Positions 1 through 8,088 of a stretch of 32,394 nucleotides of DNA are shown here, piece after piece (within the stretch, counting starts at the first letter, position 1; the number at the start of each line of letters is the position of its first letter). The position numbers were made by a program, and so were the translations under genes. The DNA is taken from assembly GCA_019747875.1 (NCBI GenBank), contig JAIEQI010000158.1, positions 1-32,394 of the forward strand, read 5' to 3'. Source of the stretch: Candidatus Obscuribacterales bacterium (lineage in GTDB: Bacteria > Cyanobacteriota > Vampirovibrionia > Obscuribacterales > Obscuribacteraceae). Under the pieces are notes generated by a model. That model worked only from the letters and a program-made list of their open reading frames with translations, did no database searches and was not told the origin of the DNA.

Positions 1-422
1 CCTCGGTCGTTTGTTCTGCGCGGACTCTATCAACCATCTCCCTGTATGTTTTGCCGGCTGGATCGGAATCTCTTGTAGGCTTTTCCCCATCAGCAGGCGC
101 TTGCCTGGCTCTATCGACCATCTCCCTATATGTCTTGCCAGACGAATCCTCGGTCGTTTGTTCTGCGCGGACTCTATCAACCATCTCCCTGTATGTTTTG
201 CCGGCTGGATCGGAATCTCTTGTAAGCTTTTCCCCATCAGCAGGCGCTTGTCTGGCTCTATCAACCATCTCCCTATATGTCTTGCCGGCTGGATCGGAAT
301 CTCTTGTAGGCTTTCCCCCATCAGCAGGCGCTTGTCTGGCTCTATCAACCATCTCCCTATATGTCTTGCCGGCCGGATCCTCGGTCGTCTGTTCTGCGCG
401 GACTCTATCGACCATCTCCCTA
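1..422 (-). repeat. Coding tandem repeat array with alternating 84-nt and 63-nt units
   Basis: The array consists of 84-nt and 63-nt units that share a 39-nt core encoding PAGKTYREMVDR and differ in their second half. Read on the minus strand the order is partial 63, 84, 84, 63, 84, 63 and off the window. Units are almost identical, with differences of a few bases that are partly silent (for example GTC/GTT and ACA TAT/ACA TAC). This suggests recent expansion with some coding constraint. Unit length is always a multiple of three. Confidence 0.8.
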
Positions 423-430
423 TAGAGCAC
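1..430 (-). pseudogene. Tandem-repeat protein, 5'-truncated and running off the window
   Basis: On the minus strand one frame is open from about 430 to position 1 with no stop and continues beyond the window. It encodes alternating units of 28 residues (DPAGKTYREMVDRARQAPAD followed by GEKPTRDS) and 21 residues (DPAGKTYREMVDRVRAEQTT followed by E). The product is hydrophilic, charged and probably helical. Possible starts are GTG at 430-428 or ATG at 415-413, neither with a clear ribosome site. The upstream sequence in this frame is antisense to the outer-membrane protein gene that begins at about 438, so the natural 5' end seems to be lost at the junction. The family is not recognised. The plus-strand frames over the same bases give cysteine-rich, unlikely proteins and are probably shadows. 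Confidence 0.55.
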
Positions 431-1343
431 TGGAGTAACGCCGCAAATTCTCCCAACAGATGCAACACCTTTCACTATCTCACCCGAGATAAACGAATTT
501 ACTCCTGGCTACAAATTCCGAATCTTTCAAGCTTTGCCAGAGCGTCTTTGGTTCAATGCGAGCACAGAAGTCTCGCAAAGACTCGACACAAATGTCTTCT
601 TCGATTACAGCAGCCCCCGACCCGATTATGCGTTTCGTGTTTTGCCAAACGTTACCGTCGGCTACGAAGCATTGAAGAACACATCCATGTACGCAAATTA
701 CTTCGTAATCAAAGATAATTTCGCGGACAACACGATATTGAGCCCTCCAACAACACAATCATTATCTTGGGGACTACAAAATACCCAGTATTTTGGAAAA
801 AAGACCAGCCTTCAACTGGACTTCCAAGCCAGAGAGCTCTGGCAAATAAGTCACTTACGCCAGTTCGATTTTCTTCCTGGCTTGACTTTGACCCATGTCG
901 CTAATCCGAAGAATATTATGTTTGCAAGCTCGCTTCTTCAGCTGCGAGGCGGTAAATACTTCGTGGCCCCTACACGCGAAATCGATCCATTTTTCACTAT
1001 TGGATATATTCATCGGCGAGGCTCTTGGACTTTTCTTTTAAGCAATACCTACGTCATGAATTTCCGGAACCGCAATGCCATTCCGCAACAAAGCAACTTC
1101 AGCATGATCTCCAATTTGGAAGTCATGCGACCAGTTCTAAAAGAACTTCCATCAATGCAGGCGTTTGTCCGGGCAGAACCGGTTTGGAACTGGCACTCAA
1201 ATAAACAACCAGGGCTAAGCGGCTTCGATTTTCGCATTTATGGCGGATTGCGCCTTGTAGCAAACAAACCTTCTTACTATGCGGGAATGGAAAATCTACG
1301 ACAGCAGATTTTAGAATCTGAACAGGGACCTAGCAATAACTAG
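426..1343 (+). pseudogene. Outer-membrane beta-barrel-like protein, copy A, missing 5' end
   Basis: The frame opens after a TAG at 423-425 and matches the intact copy at 8089-9102 almost residue for residue from TPQILPTDATPF (438 onward) to the shared C-terminus ending PSNN. By eye the two are close to 85-90% identical. The intact copy has about 35 more residues at the front, including the signal peptide; here those are replaced by the repeat array. No ATG is available. The first plausible start is TTG at 534, which would give a 269-residue protein without an export signal. Alternating hydrophobic/polar strands with many aromatic residues suggest a beta-barrel (inference). It lies 14 bp upstream of the giant exoprotein gene, so it was probably the first gene of a two-gene operon and may now be non-functional. 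Confidence 0.7.
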
Positions 1344-1357
1344 ACGCGAGGAATGAG

Positions 1358-4300
1358 ATGAGCCCAGTACGCTACCGTCCGTTTTTGATTTCGCTTCTCC
1401 TCTCGATAGCGGGAAGTTCGTCTGCTGTATGTCGTGCACAAGACGCGTCTCATGCTTCTCCAAGTACACCAGCTGCTTCAGCCTGCCATTTTGAACAAGC
1501 CGCAGAAGCGGCATCACAAGCGATGGTCCAATCGCATTGCAATCGAGCCGCGTTCGTCTGTCCGTCGTCACAGGCAGCAGTTGCTCCTGTAATGACTCCA
1601 ACGGCTCCGTCCACGGTCATGTGCGCCCCGCCATCTACTGCTTGCACAGTGCCAATAACAAACGTTTCGAATGCTGCGGTGAATACACAGGTGATGTGTT
1701 CACGCGGGTCCTGGAATCCGCAAGCGCTGACCGCGGCGCATGCAGATGTGAATGTGCAAGCCATGTGCCAATCTCATAGCTCTTGGGCAATGATGCAGCA
1801 AGGCGCACACAGTCTTGATCTGGCATCTACTAACGCGTCTACGTCAGCGGCGTTCTTAGGTAGTCGAACTGTCAACATAAACGTAGGTGGCAATCAAGTT
1901 GCTGTTACGGGCAATTCTGCATTGACAGCAGCCCAGCGCTTGGCGGCAATCCAAGTAGTGCGTACTGGACAACAAAATATTTTGTTGAACGCAGAAGGAG
2001 CGGCCGTGGGCGGTTCTGCAACGATAGGTTCGCGAATGGCATCGCACATCGCGGAAATGGTAATTCCTCACGGAGTATCTATAACAACGATATCCAATAC
2101 GGGAACGATGAATCTGACAGGAAACCTCAACAATAATGGCAGTCTCCTGTTGGGCACGCTCAATCCCGCGATCACCAGCTTCACTCTCAACGCGAACAAT
2201 ATAAATGTAGGTGTGGGCGGATCGATTTCTACCATTTTTCCAGCAGGAAGTTCTATGAATGGAACTTCGAACTTGGGATTGAACCTTGTAGCAAGAAATA
2301 ACATCGTTAACGCAGGAAGCATAGCAACGAACGGCAGTTTGAATATTACTGCCGGTGGAACGATTGTGAATGCGATTCCGCATCCGAGCAATGGAAGCAC
2401 AGCTTTGATGCAAGCGGCAGGAAATTTAAATCTACTTAGCGGTGCAGGGGCGATTGTCAATGCAGGATTGATCAGTTCGCTGAATGGATCAATAACAATG
2501 GCAGCACAAGCCGCACATACCAACTTAAATGTCTTAGGACATAACGGAACGTTCTCGGCGAAGAATGGCAGCATAGATTTGCGGGATTCTGCATACACAG
2601 GCTCCGCACTTACAGTTCTGCATGGTGGCAATTATTTCTCAAATAGCCTGAACCTCTTCGGCGGAAATGGAGAGGTTGATGTTAATGTCGGACAGGTAAC
2701 CGGTATGCTCACAACCACCGCGCAAATTGCGCATGTTAAGGCTGATACCGAGCTTCTGATTTTAGGCAAGCAATGTTTAACGGGAGATCCGACCTACGCT
2801 AACACTGGCGACATTGAAATCGCTGGTCCGATTACAATTTCAGGTGGTGCACCGCTTGCGATTATCGCCGGTGGCAATATCATCTCTACTGCCGCGGACG
2901 CACAAATTATCAACCATGGCGGCAGTGTATTGCTCATTGCCGGAGCGAACATCACAGGCGGCGCTACCGGTGGTGCCGGTTTAAGTGGGACAGATCCGGC
3001 AGGATTCACCGCTGGCGACATAACGGTCAGCTTGTCCGGCGGTGCTGGCGGCAACATCGATTTTGTCGCCCTTACCCCAGGATGTAAGAATTGTGTTCCA
3101 AGCACGCAGAACGTGGTCATCGATACATCCAATGATGCTGGACCAGGCGGCGATATCACGCTTGTTGCGCTTGCTAACGGAACTAAAGGTGGAAATGTTT
3201 GGCTTAGCACTGGAAACACAACCGGTGATATTTACTCATGGAGCAGTGCCACCCAGCCCATCATAACAGAGGCATTCCTTGAGCATGGTGGGTCCGTGAA
3301 TATCTTCGCGGGCGCCAGTTCCGGCACATCAATTAGGCTAGCGGACGTCTACACCAGCGGTAATGGTGCCTTAGGAATTGGCACGGCAGCTAACCGCGGT
3401 CCGGGCACTGGTGCTCTCATAATACACACTTCACAGGCAACTACATCAGACGGAAAAGATCTTACGATTAATGCACTGGGAAGTATCACTAGCGGCAATA
3501 GTATTATTCCTGGTGCACTGGAAAATGCGAACATCGTCGCCGGAGTTCTCAACACGGCTGGAGCTGGTGGCTCGGGGTATTCTCCACAGGCCGGTGGAAA
3601 TGGTGGATACTTGCAAGTATCCGCTGGCGGCTCAGTTTCATCTGACTCCATTTTGAGTTTCGGAGGAGGAGGAACTACCAGCGGGAATGGCGGGCGCGGG
3701 GGAGACATTCAGGTTGTGGCTGGCACACTGAACGTGCGAGGAGACATCAATAGCTCGGGGGGCGGAGCTGGCAGCACACTAACATCCAGTGGTTTCGCCC
3801 AACCCGGTTTTGGCGGCTCTGCAGGAAATATAGACATTCAGGTAAGCAATGAGATTAGTGTTTTTGCTGGAAGGCAAGGGACTGGCTTGATTTTAGCTAG
3901 CTCTGGAGGTGATGCCACCGAAAATAGCGGTGGCGGTTCCTTCGGAGGCGGTGGTGCTGGCGGGGATGGACGCGGTCTTGGAGCTGGGTATGGTGGTAGT
4001 GGCACGACTGGCGGCGGTACGGCTGGTAGTCCAGCGCTCTTGGCTTCCGGTGGACCAGGTGGTGGCGGTGGCTTCAATGGATCAGGAGGCGGTGGTGGTG
4101 GTGCCATCGCAATCCGCGGTAACCTCGCTGTCAGTGGCTCCGGTGGCGCTGGCGGTGGAGGCGGTGTCTCTTCGGATGGCCGCCCCCCTACTCCAATAGA
4201 ACCTGGCAGTCCTGACACTCCAACATTCTACTCCGCAGCCGGACTTCCAGGTGGCGGAGGCGGAATAGTAGGCGGCGCTCGTGGAGCAGGACCAATTAAC

Positions 4301-5611
4301 CCTCCTGGAGTGGGTGGGAAATTGATCTTGGGTGGTGGCTATGGTGGGCAGGGTGTGTCCAGTGACACGGTAGGAAACGGCGCAGGATCAAATAACGGTG
4401 GCGCTGAAGTTTCCGATTATTACTTAAGACCGGAGATAGATCCAATGTCCGGAAAAACCATCTTCGTGAGGGAGCCCATATGGGGAGCTCCGAAGGGCGG
4501 TAGTTCAGGAAGCGGTAATCAGGCGTTTGGCTTAGGAGGTGGTCCAAGTATCGGACCCTTTCCAGCTAATCGGGTGTCTGCAGGCTCGAGTACATCACCT
4601 GGCGTAATTGCAGGTAACATCACAATTAACGCAAAAAGTACTTCAGTATATGGAACAGTCCACCCTGGAAACGAGCTCTTTGGTGGCGGTTCGGTACTCG
4701 CGTTGGGCACCGGTGGTAGTGTCACAATTAGTGGCAATCTTGCTGCAGCCGGTAGTGTTAGGGCTGCGACACTCAGTATTCCTCCTATTACGCCGATAAG
4801 CACTGCGTCCACCGCGAAAGGAGCCTCTGGAACTGAACCGACGCAGGTTCGTGTTCTTGAGTCTGCACCTCTAATTAAGAATACTGGAAGTGCTGATTCT
4901 AATCTGACAAATTCACTACTAGGTACCCGCCTTGCGACTGATTACACACCACATGAACCGATGCGCTTGAAGCTTCCTCTTCAGGGTGGTGTTTCGTTTG
5001 AGCAACCGGACGTGCCAGGTCAATCTATGTTTTCCGCGAGCGAATTCACGCCGGAAGTGCTATCGGCACTATCGGCCTCTGGTATCAAATTCGGTGCCAA
5101 TAGCAACGGCAATTTTTTGGATTTGATCAAAGGATATGTATTCTTCCTTCCCGCGAAGGAGATAAAGGTACAGACTAGGGAAGGGCTGGTTACAATTCCC
5201 GCCGGCGCAGCCTGTTGGATTATGGAAACGGGAGCCGATGTTGCAATATTTGATTTTCACGATAGTGGTAGCACTGGCCCCGTGAAAGTTGAGGCAGGTA
5301 ACAAGCCTTTTACGCTTTCTCCCGGAATGCAATTGTTGCTGACACGAAGCTCAGAAGGCAGCTTCAATAAGTTAAACCCTGCCCACGGAGCGATCGGCAC
5401 TCGTCGCTTGAGGCACGCATCCTTAGGTGATGGAACGCGCGCATATGTCTGCGATTTTTCGATTCCGCACGGGATCAATAATGTCGAAGTGATCCGCAAT
5501 CTTGTCCGTTCGAAAGATCCGCAACATCAAAAATCTGTGAATCGTATGCTTAAGAACGCTCTTATACTTGCAGATCTTACTGGTTACAACTACAAGACCA
5601 GTACAGACTAA
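1358..5611 (+). CDS. Giant exported glycine-rich haemagglutinin-like protein with FecR-like C-terminus, copy A
   Basis: This 1,417-residue protein starts at ATG 1358 with GAGG 5-8 bases upstream. Residues 1-28 form a signal peptide. About 30-150 is Ala/Cys-rich with imperfect repeats carrying MC motifs (VMCAPP, VMCSRG, AMCQSH). About 165-750 contains short beta repeats rich in N, G, S, T (for example GGNQVAVTGNSALTAAQ) of the kind seen in filamentous-haemagglutinin beta-helices. About 750-1150 is extremely Gly-rich. The last ~230 residues form a compact domain in which GYVFFLPAKEIKVQTREG, VTIPAGAACWIMETGADV and FTLSPGMQLLLT resemble a FecR fold. It is paralogous to 9427-13701. It probably acts at the cell surface as an adhesin or matrix protein (inference). 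No POTRA-type TpsB partner is present; the neighbouring barrel gene is small and, here, truncated. Confidence 0.8.
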   Translation: MSPVRYRPFLISLLLSIAGSSSAVCRAQDASHASPSTPAASACHFEQAAEAASQAMVQSHCNRAAFVCPSSQAAVAPVMTPTAPSTVMCAPPSTACTVPITNVSNAAVNTQVMCSRGSWNPQALTAAHADVNVQAMCQSHSSWAMMQQGAHSLDLASTNASTSAAFLGSRTVNINVGGNQVAVTGNSALTAAQRLAAIQVVRTGQQNILLNAEGAAVGGSATIGSRMASHIAEMVIPHGVSITTISNTGTMNLTGNLNNNGSLLLGTLNPAITSFTLNANNINVGVGGSISTIFPAGSSMNGTSNLGLNLVARNNIVNAGSIATNGSLNITAGGTIVNAIPHPSNGSTALMQAAGNLNLLSGAGAIVNAGLISSLNGSITMAAQAAHTNLNVLGHNGTFSAKNGSIDLRDSAYTGSALTVLHGGNYFSNSLNLFGGNGEVDVNVGQVTGMLTTTAQIAHVKADTELLILGKQCLTGDPTYANTGDIEIAGPITISGGAPLAIIAGGNIISTAADAQIINHGGSVLLIAGANITGGATGGAGLSGTDPAGFTAGDITVSLSGGAGGNIDFVALTPGCKNCVPSTQNVVIDTSNDAGPGGDITLVALANGTKGGNVWLSTGNTTGDIYSWSSATQPIITEAFLEHGGSVNIFAGASSGTSIRLADVYTSGNGALGIGTAANRGPGTGALIIHTSQATTSDGKDLTINALGSITSGNSIIPGALENANIVAGVLNTAGAGGSGYSPQAGGNGGYLQVSAGGSVSSDSILSFGGGGTTSGNGGRGGDIQVVAGTLNVRGDINSSGGGAGSTLTSSGFAQPGFGGSAGNIDIQVSNEISVFAGRQGTGLILASSGGDATENSGGGSFGGGGAGGDGRGLGAGYGGSGTTGGGTAGSPALLASGGPGGGGGFNGSGGGGGGAIAIRGNLAVSGSGGAGGGGGVSSDGRPPTPIEPGSPDTPTFYSAAGLPGGGGGIVGGARGAGPINPPGVGGKLILGGGYGGQGVSSDTVGNGAGSNNGGAEVSDYYLRPEIDPMSGKTIFVREPIWGAPKGGSSGSGNQAFGLGGGPSIGPFPANRVSAGSSTSPGVIAGNITINAKSTSVYGTVHPGNELFGGGSVLALGTGGSVTISGNLAAAGSVRAATLSIPPITPISTASTAKGASGTEPTQVRVLESAPLIKNTGSADSNLTNSLLGTRLATDYTPHEPMRLKLPLQGGVSFEQPDVPGQSMFSASEFTPEVLSALSASGIKFGANSNGNFLDLIKGYVFFLPAKEIKVQTREGLVTIPAGAACWIMETGADVAIFDFHDSGSTGPVKVEAGNKPFTLSPGMQLLLTRSSEGSFNKLNPAHGAIGTRRLRHASLGDGTRAYVCDFSIPHGINNVEVIRNLVRSKDPQHQKSVNRMLKNALILADLTGYNYKTSTD

Positions 5612-5696
5612 GCTACTTCAACAGAATCATCACAATTCCGAATGGGTGTTTCAATCACCACGACAGATATTTTGCGCTCTGCGGTTCAGCCCGCTA

Positions 5697-5951
5697 ATGG
5701 AGCGTGAGACAACTTCGGAGTGTAAACCTGAGCCGCTAACTATCTGCTTGGATGCCATCATTCAACGAGGACAGGAAGCTGGTGCGTTCAGAAAAGACAT
5801 TGACCGCATCAGAATTGCGCACTTGATAGACCTTGCAATTCTTTGCGAACAATATCACTGGGTTCGCTCGGGTCGTCCAGAAGGTTCCCTCATTCCGAAT
5901 CTGAAAAAGTGCTACGACTTTGCACTCAATGGAATTTTAGACCGCAGTTAG
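5697..5951 (+). pseudogene. TetR-family regulator, C-terminal remnant
   Basis: About 80 residues are readable from ATG 5697. They include LDAIIQRGQEAGAFRKDIDR and a following helical stretch with HLIDLAILCEQYHWVRSG, which resembles the ligand-binding C-terminal domain of TetR regulators (typical pattern: helix, GQ.AGEFR.DID). The N-terminal helix-turn-helix is absent. The frame stays open upstream into the end of the exoprotein gene but that part has no TetR character. It lies 85 bp after the exoprotein stop. It is most likely a gene scrap left by rearrangement; a genuine small protein is less likely. Confidence 0.5.
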
Positions 5952-5987
5952 ACGGTCTTTTGTTCGCCATAATAAAAGAATCGCGTC

Positions 5988-7142
5988 TTAAACTTGAATC
6001 ACGACCTGTTTATCACCATTGAGGCTGTCGCGAAATTCACCAGGGGATTTTCCAAACTCTTTCTTAAAAGCCTTCGCAAAGGCTGCTCTGGACGTATAAC
6101 CAACAGCACTACCGACGTATTCCACGTTAGCGTCTCCGTCTCGAAGCAAAACGAGGGCTTTATGCATTCGCCAGGAAGTAAGATAGTCAATTGGTGTTGC
6201 ATTTACTAAAGACGCAAAACGCGTTGCAAAAGATGTGCGCGACATATTCACAGCCTCAGCTAAGCTCGCCACAGTCCACGGCGCCTCCGGCTTCTCGTGA
6301 ATCAGACTAAGCGCCGAACCAATCTGCGGGTCAGCAATTGCTTTTAACCAGCCAGGCGTTTCCTTGCAATTCTTGATTTGCGTGATGTATGCCCTGATAA
6401 TTTGGACAAGAATCGCCTCGGATAATCGCCCGACCAGAATGTCTCCGCCCGGTCCCTTCCCCGCAACCTCTGTAGTGAGCAAGCGAATTGTGGATTCTAG
6501 CCCGACCTCCGAAGCAACATGATCCGAGTTAAGGTGAATCACATCGGGCAACGAAGCGACGAATGGATTTCGTTGATTTTCGTCCAGCGTGAAACATCCC
6601 AACATGAGCGAGGTGATGTTTTGGCCACGAGCGCGGTCACCACTACCATTGCCCGAAGAATCCTCACCAGCGCCGTAAGTAGCGCCGTCAATCGCGCCAT
6701 CAATTGCGCTGCCCTCACGATAAGCAACTGAAACGCGGGATGCCACCTCAACATCTGCCGCATGACTTTGTGCAGCGTAGTCACCATTTGCGCCACCACT
6801 GTTACAAGCGACAAAGCTCGACCTCGCGCCAAGCCTCAACTTCTGCCCGCGCGTTGGCATATTCGCGCACAGCTCTTCGATAGGCATAACTATGCTGCTT
6901 CGTGAATCCATAAACTCGCAGACCGCATCTTTCTTCGCCAACAAAAGTTCACCTGCCTTCACCGAAATGACATCCTCTTCGCCCGCAAAGTGGATCAAAC
7001 ACCCCCCGCGAACAAGCATAATCAAGCGGATATGCCCTTCTGCACGCGGCATCCTGAAGCCCCAGGGCGCAGTGCACTCAATCAAACCGTACATGGCGCC
7101 CTGAAAGCGCACCGAATTCAAAACATCAGAAAGCGTATCCAT
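5988..7142 (-). CDS. AraC-family transcriptional regulator with N-terminal cupin domain
   Basis: This 384-residue regulator has an N-terminal AraC cupin-type sensor (about 1-270) and a C-terminal double helix-turn-helix (about 282-376). The DNA-binding part shows WTVASLAEAVNMSRTSFATR, the linker ATPIDYLTSWRMHKA and the second-helix signature VGYTSRAAFAKAFKKEFGKS, all typical of AraC/XylS proteins. It is longer than usual because of an insertion at about 115-172 that is rich in Gly, Ala, Ser and Asp (SAIDGAIDGATYGAGEDSSG) and looks disordered. It is divergent from the azoreductase gene with a 142-bp intergenic region, so it probably controls that gene and itself. The inducer is unknown. Confidence 0.88.
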   Translation of the reverse strand: MDTLSDVLNSVRFQGAMYGLIECTAPWGFRMPRAEGHIRLIMLVRGGCLIHFAGEEDVISVKAGELLLAKKDAVCEFMDSRSSIVMPIEELCANMPTRGQKLRLGARSSFVACNSGGANGDYAAQSHAADVEVASRVSVAYREGSAIDGAIDGATYGAGEDSSGNGSGDRARGQNITSLMLGCFTLDENQRNPFVASLPDVIHLNSDHVASEVGLESTIRLLTTEVAGKGPGGDILVGRLSEAILVQIIRAYITQIKNCKETPGWLKAIADPQIGSALSLIHEKPEAPWTVASLAEAVNMSRTSFATRFASLVNATPIDYLTSWRMHKALVLLRDGDANVEYVGSAVGYTSRAAFAKAFKKEFGKSPGEFRDSLNGDKQVVIQV

Positions 7143-7163
7143 GAAAACCCCCGCCGGCGGCGC

Positions 7164-7213
7164 CTTGAACGATCGAGCACAAAAACCGAACTTTCAAGCA
7201 TAGACCGTTCAAG
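7164..7213. promoter_or_regulatory. Inverted repeat between the AraC regulator and azoreductase genes
   Basis: CTTGAACG at 7164-7171 and CGTTCAAG at 7206-7213 form a perfect 8-bp inverted repeat, with a related TTTCAAG at 7192-7198 between them. The arms are 42 bp apart centre to centre, about four helical turns, within the divergent promoter region. This fits a binding site for the AraC-type regulator (inference). No clear -35/-10 pair is visible. Confidence 0.35.
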
Positions 7214-7284
7214 ATTTTCATCCTACCATGAGTTTCGGAAGGACAAAACAAACGGACGCCGAGTGCGCCGCGACTGGAGGAAAA

Positions 7285-7911
7285 ATGAGCACACTTCTAC
7301 ACATCGATTCGAGCGGCAAGAGCGCCTTCTCGGTAACGCAGCCGTTGACGGTCTACTTCGCAGAGAAGTGGAAGCAAGCAAACCCGAGCGGAAAAATCGT
7401 CTACCGCCATCTGGGCGAAAGCAACCTGCAATTTCTCAACGCTGAAGTCATCACAGGATTCAACACTCCCAGCGAAAAACTATCCGACGAACAGAAGACT
7501 CTACTCAAACAATCAGACGAGCTGCTCGCCGAACTTGAGAACGCGGACGTCTACCTTTTCGGCATCCCGATGTACAATTTCTCCGTACCTGCGGTATTCA
7601 AAGCTTACCTGGATTTGATCGTACGCGCGAACAAGACATTCTCCTTTGCAGGCGGTGCACCGAAGGGGCTGCTCGCGAACAAGAAGCTAGTGGTTATCAC
7701 CGCCAGCGGTGCCGATTACAGTTCCGGTCCAGCAAAAGCGATGGACTTCGTCGAGCCCTACGTGCGCGCAATCATGACCTTTATCGGCGTGACCGACATC
7801 ACCTTCGTCAAAGCCCACGGAACAAACCCCGAAGCAATCAATGCCACAAGCAAGCAGGCGAAACGAGCAATTGACGAGCTAATTCCTCAAGCAGTAGCAA
7901 ACAGAGCTTAG
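7285..7911 (+). CDS. azoR: FMN-dependent NADH:quinone oxidoreductase / azoreductase
   Basis: This is a 208-residue flavodoxin-fold reductase of the AzoR/AcpD family, which uses FMN and NADH to reduce quinones and azo compounds in the cytoplasm, usually for quinone or thiol stress protection. The N-terminus LLHIDSSGKSAFSVTQPL is the FMN phosphate-binding loop. PMYNFSVPAVFKAYLDLIVR is the family signature at the flavin site, followed by KGLLANKKLVVITASGADY. Start ATG 7285 is chosen because GGAGG lies at 7276-7280; an in-frame ATG at 7228 would add 19 residues without a good ribosome site. Length is normal for the family. The divergent AraC gene is the likely regulator. Confidence 0.9.
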   Translation: MSTLLHIDSSGKSAFSVTQPLTVYFAEKWKQANPSGKIVYRHLGESNLQFLNAEVITGFNTPSEKLSDEQKTLLKQSDELLAELENADVYLFGIPMYNFSVPAVFKAYLDLIVRANKTFSFAGGAPKGLLANKKLVVITASGADYSSGPAKAMDFVEPYVRAIMTFIGVTDITFVKAHGTNPEAINATSKQAKRAIDELIPQAVANRA

Positions 7912-7951
7912 CTAGACGAGCTAGACGAGCTAGACGAGCTAGACAAGCTAG
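7911..7951. repeat. 9-bp direct tandem repeat after azoR
   Basis: Four consecutive copies of GCTAGACGA (the last reads GCTAGACAA) plus a partial fifth begin at the last base of the azoR stop codon. The array is non-coding, since every unit contains TAG in one frame. It looks like replication-slippage expansion. Confidence 0.85.
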
Positions 7952-7994
7952 GCGCAGCGAAGTGTGCGTCCACAGCAATAAAATAGGCTGCGCC
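7951..7994. other. Inverted repeat downstream of azoR
   Basis: GGCGCAGC (7951-7958) pairs with GCTGCGCC (7987-7994), giving an 8-bp GC-rich stem with a 28-nt loop just after the 9-bp repeat array. No T-tract follows on either strand. It is therefore not a classical intrinsic terminator, but it could protect the 3' ends of the convergent azoR and barrel-protein transcripts. Confidence 0.35.
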
Positions 7995-8088
7995 GCCCAC
8001 AACGAGCACTATGCAACACCGCAAACATCCTTAGAGTTCCAACAGCGTTGACTATCCTCGCGGCAAGCGAGCCATCTTCCAGGACGGA

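Noticed and set aside
1..422. CRISPR-like array
   Set aside because: Units are 63 or 84 nt, contiguous, in frame and without unique spacers, so this is a coding tandem repeat.
11..718. Open plus-strand frames over the repeat array
   Set aside because: They give Cys-rich repetitive sequence and are antisense to a hydrophilic, plausible repeat protein on the minus strand. Only the part after 426, in a different frame, is homologous to a known neighbour.
480..758. Minus-strand frame opposite the barrel gene copy A
   Set aside because: It is a shadow of the conserved barrel frame, with no motifs and not continuous with the repeat protein frame.
2794..4218. Long minus-strand Pro-rich frames opposite the giant exoprotein A
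   Set aside because: They are the complement of Gly codons (GGN gives NCC, Pro) and have no starts or motifs of their own. The plus frame has the signal peptide and homology to copy B.
1358..5611. Classical two-partner secretion (TpsA with TpsB)
   Set aside because: The neighbouring barrel-like protein is about 337 residues without POTRA domains, and no typical NPNGI-type TPS motif was seen.
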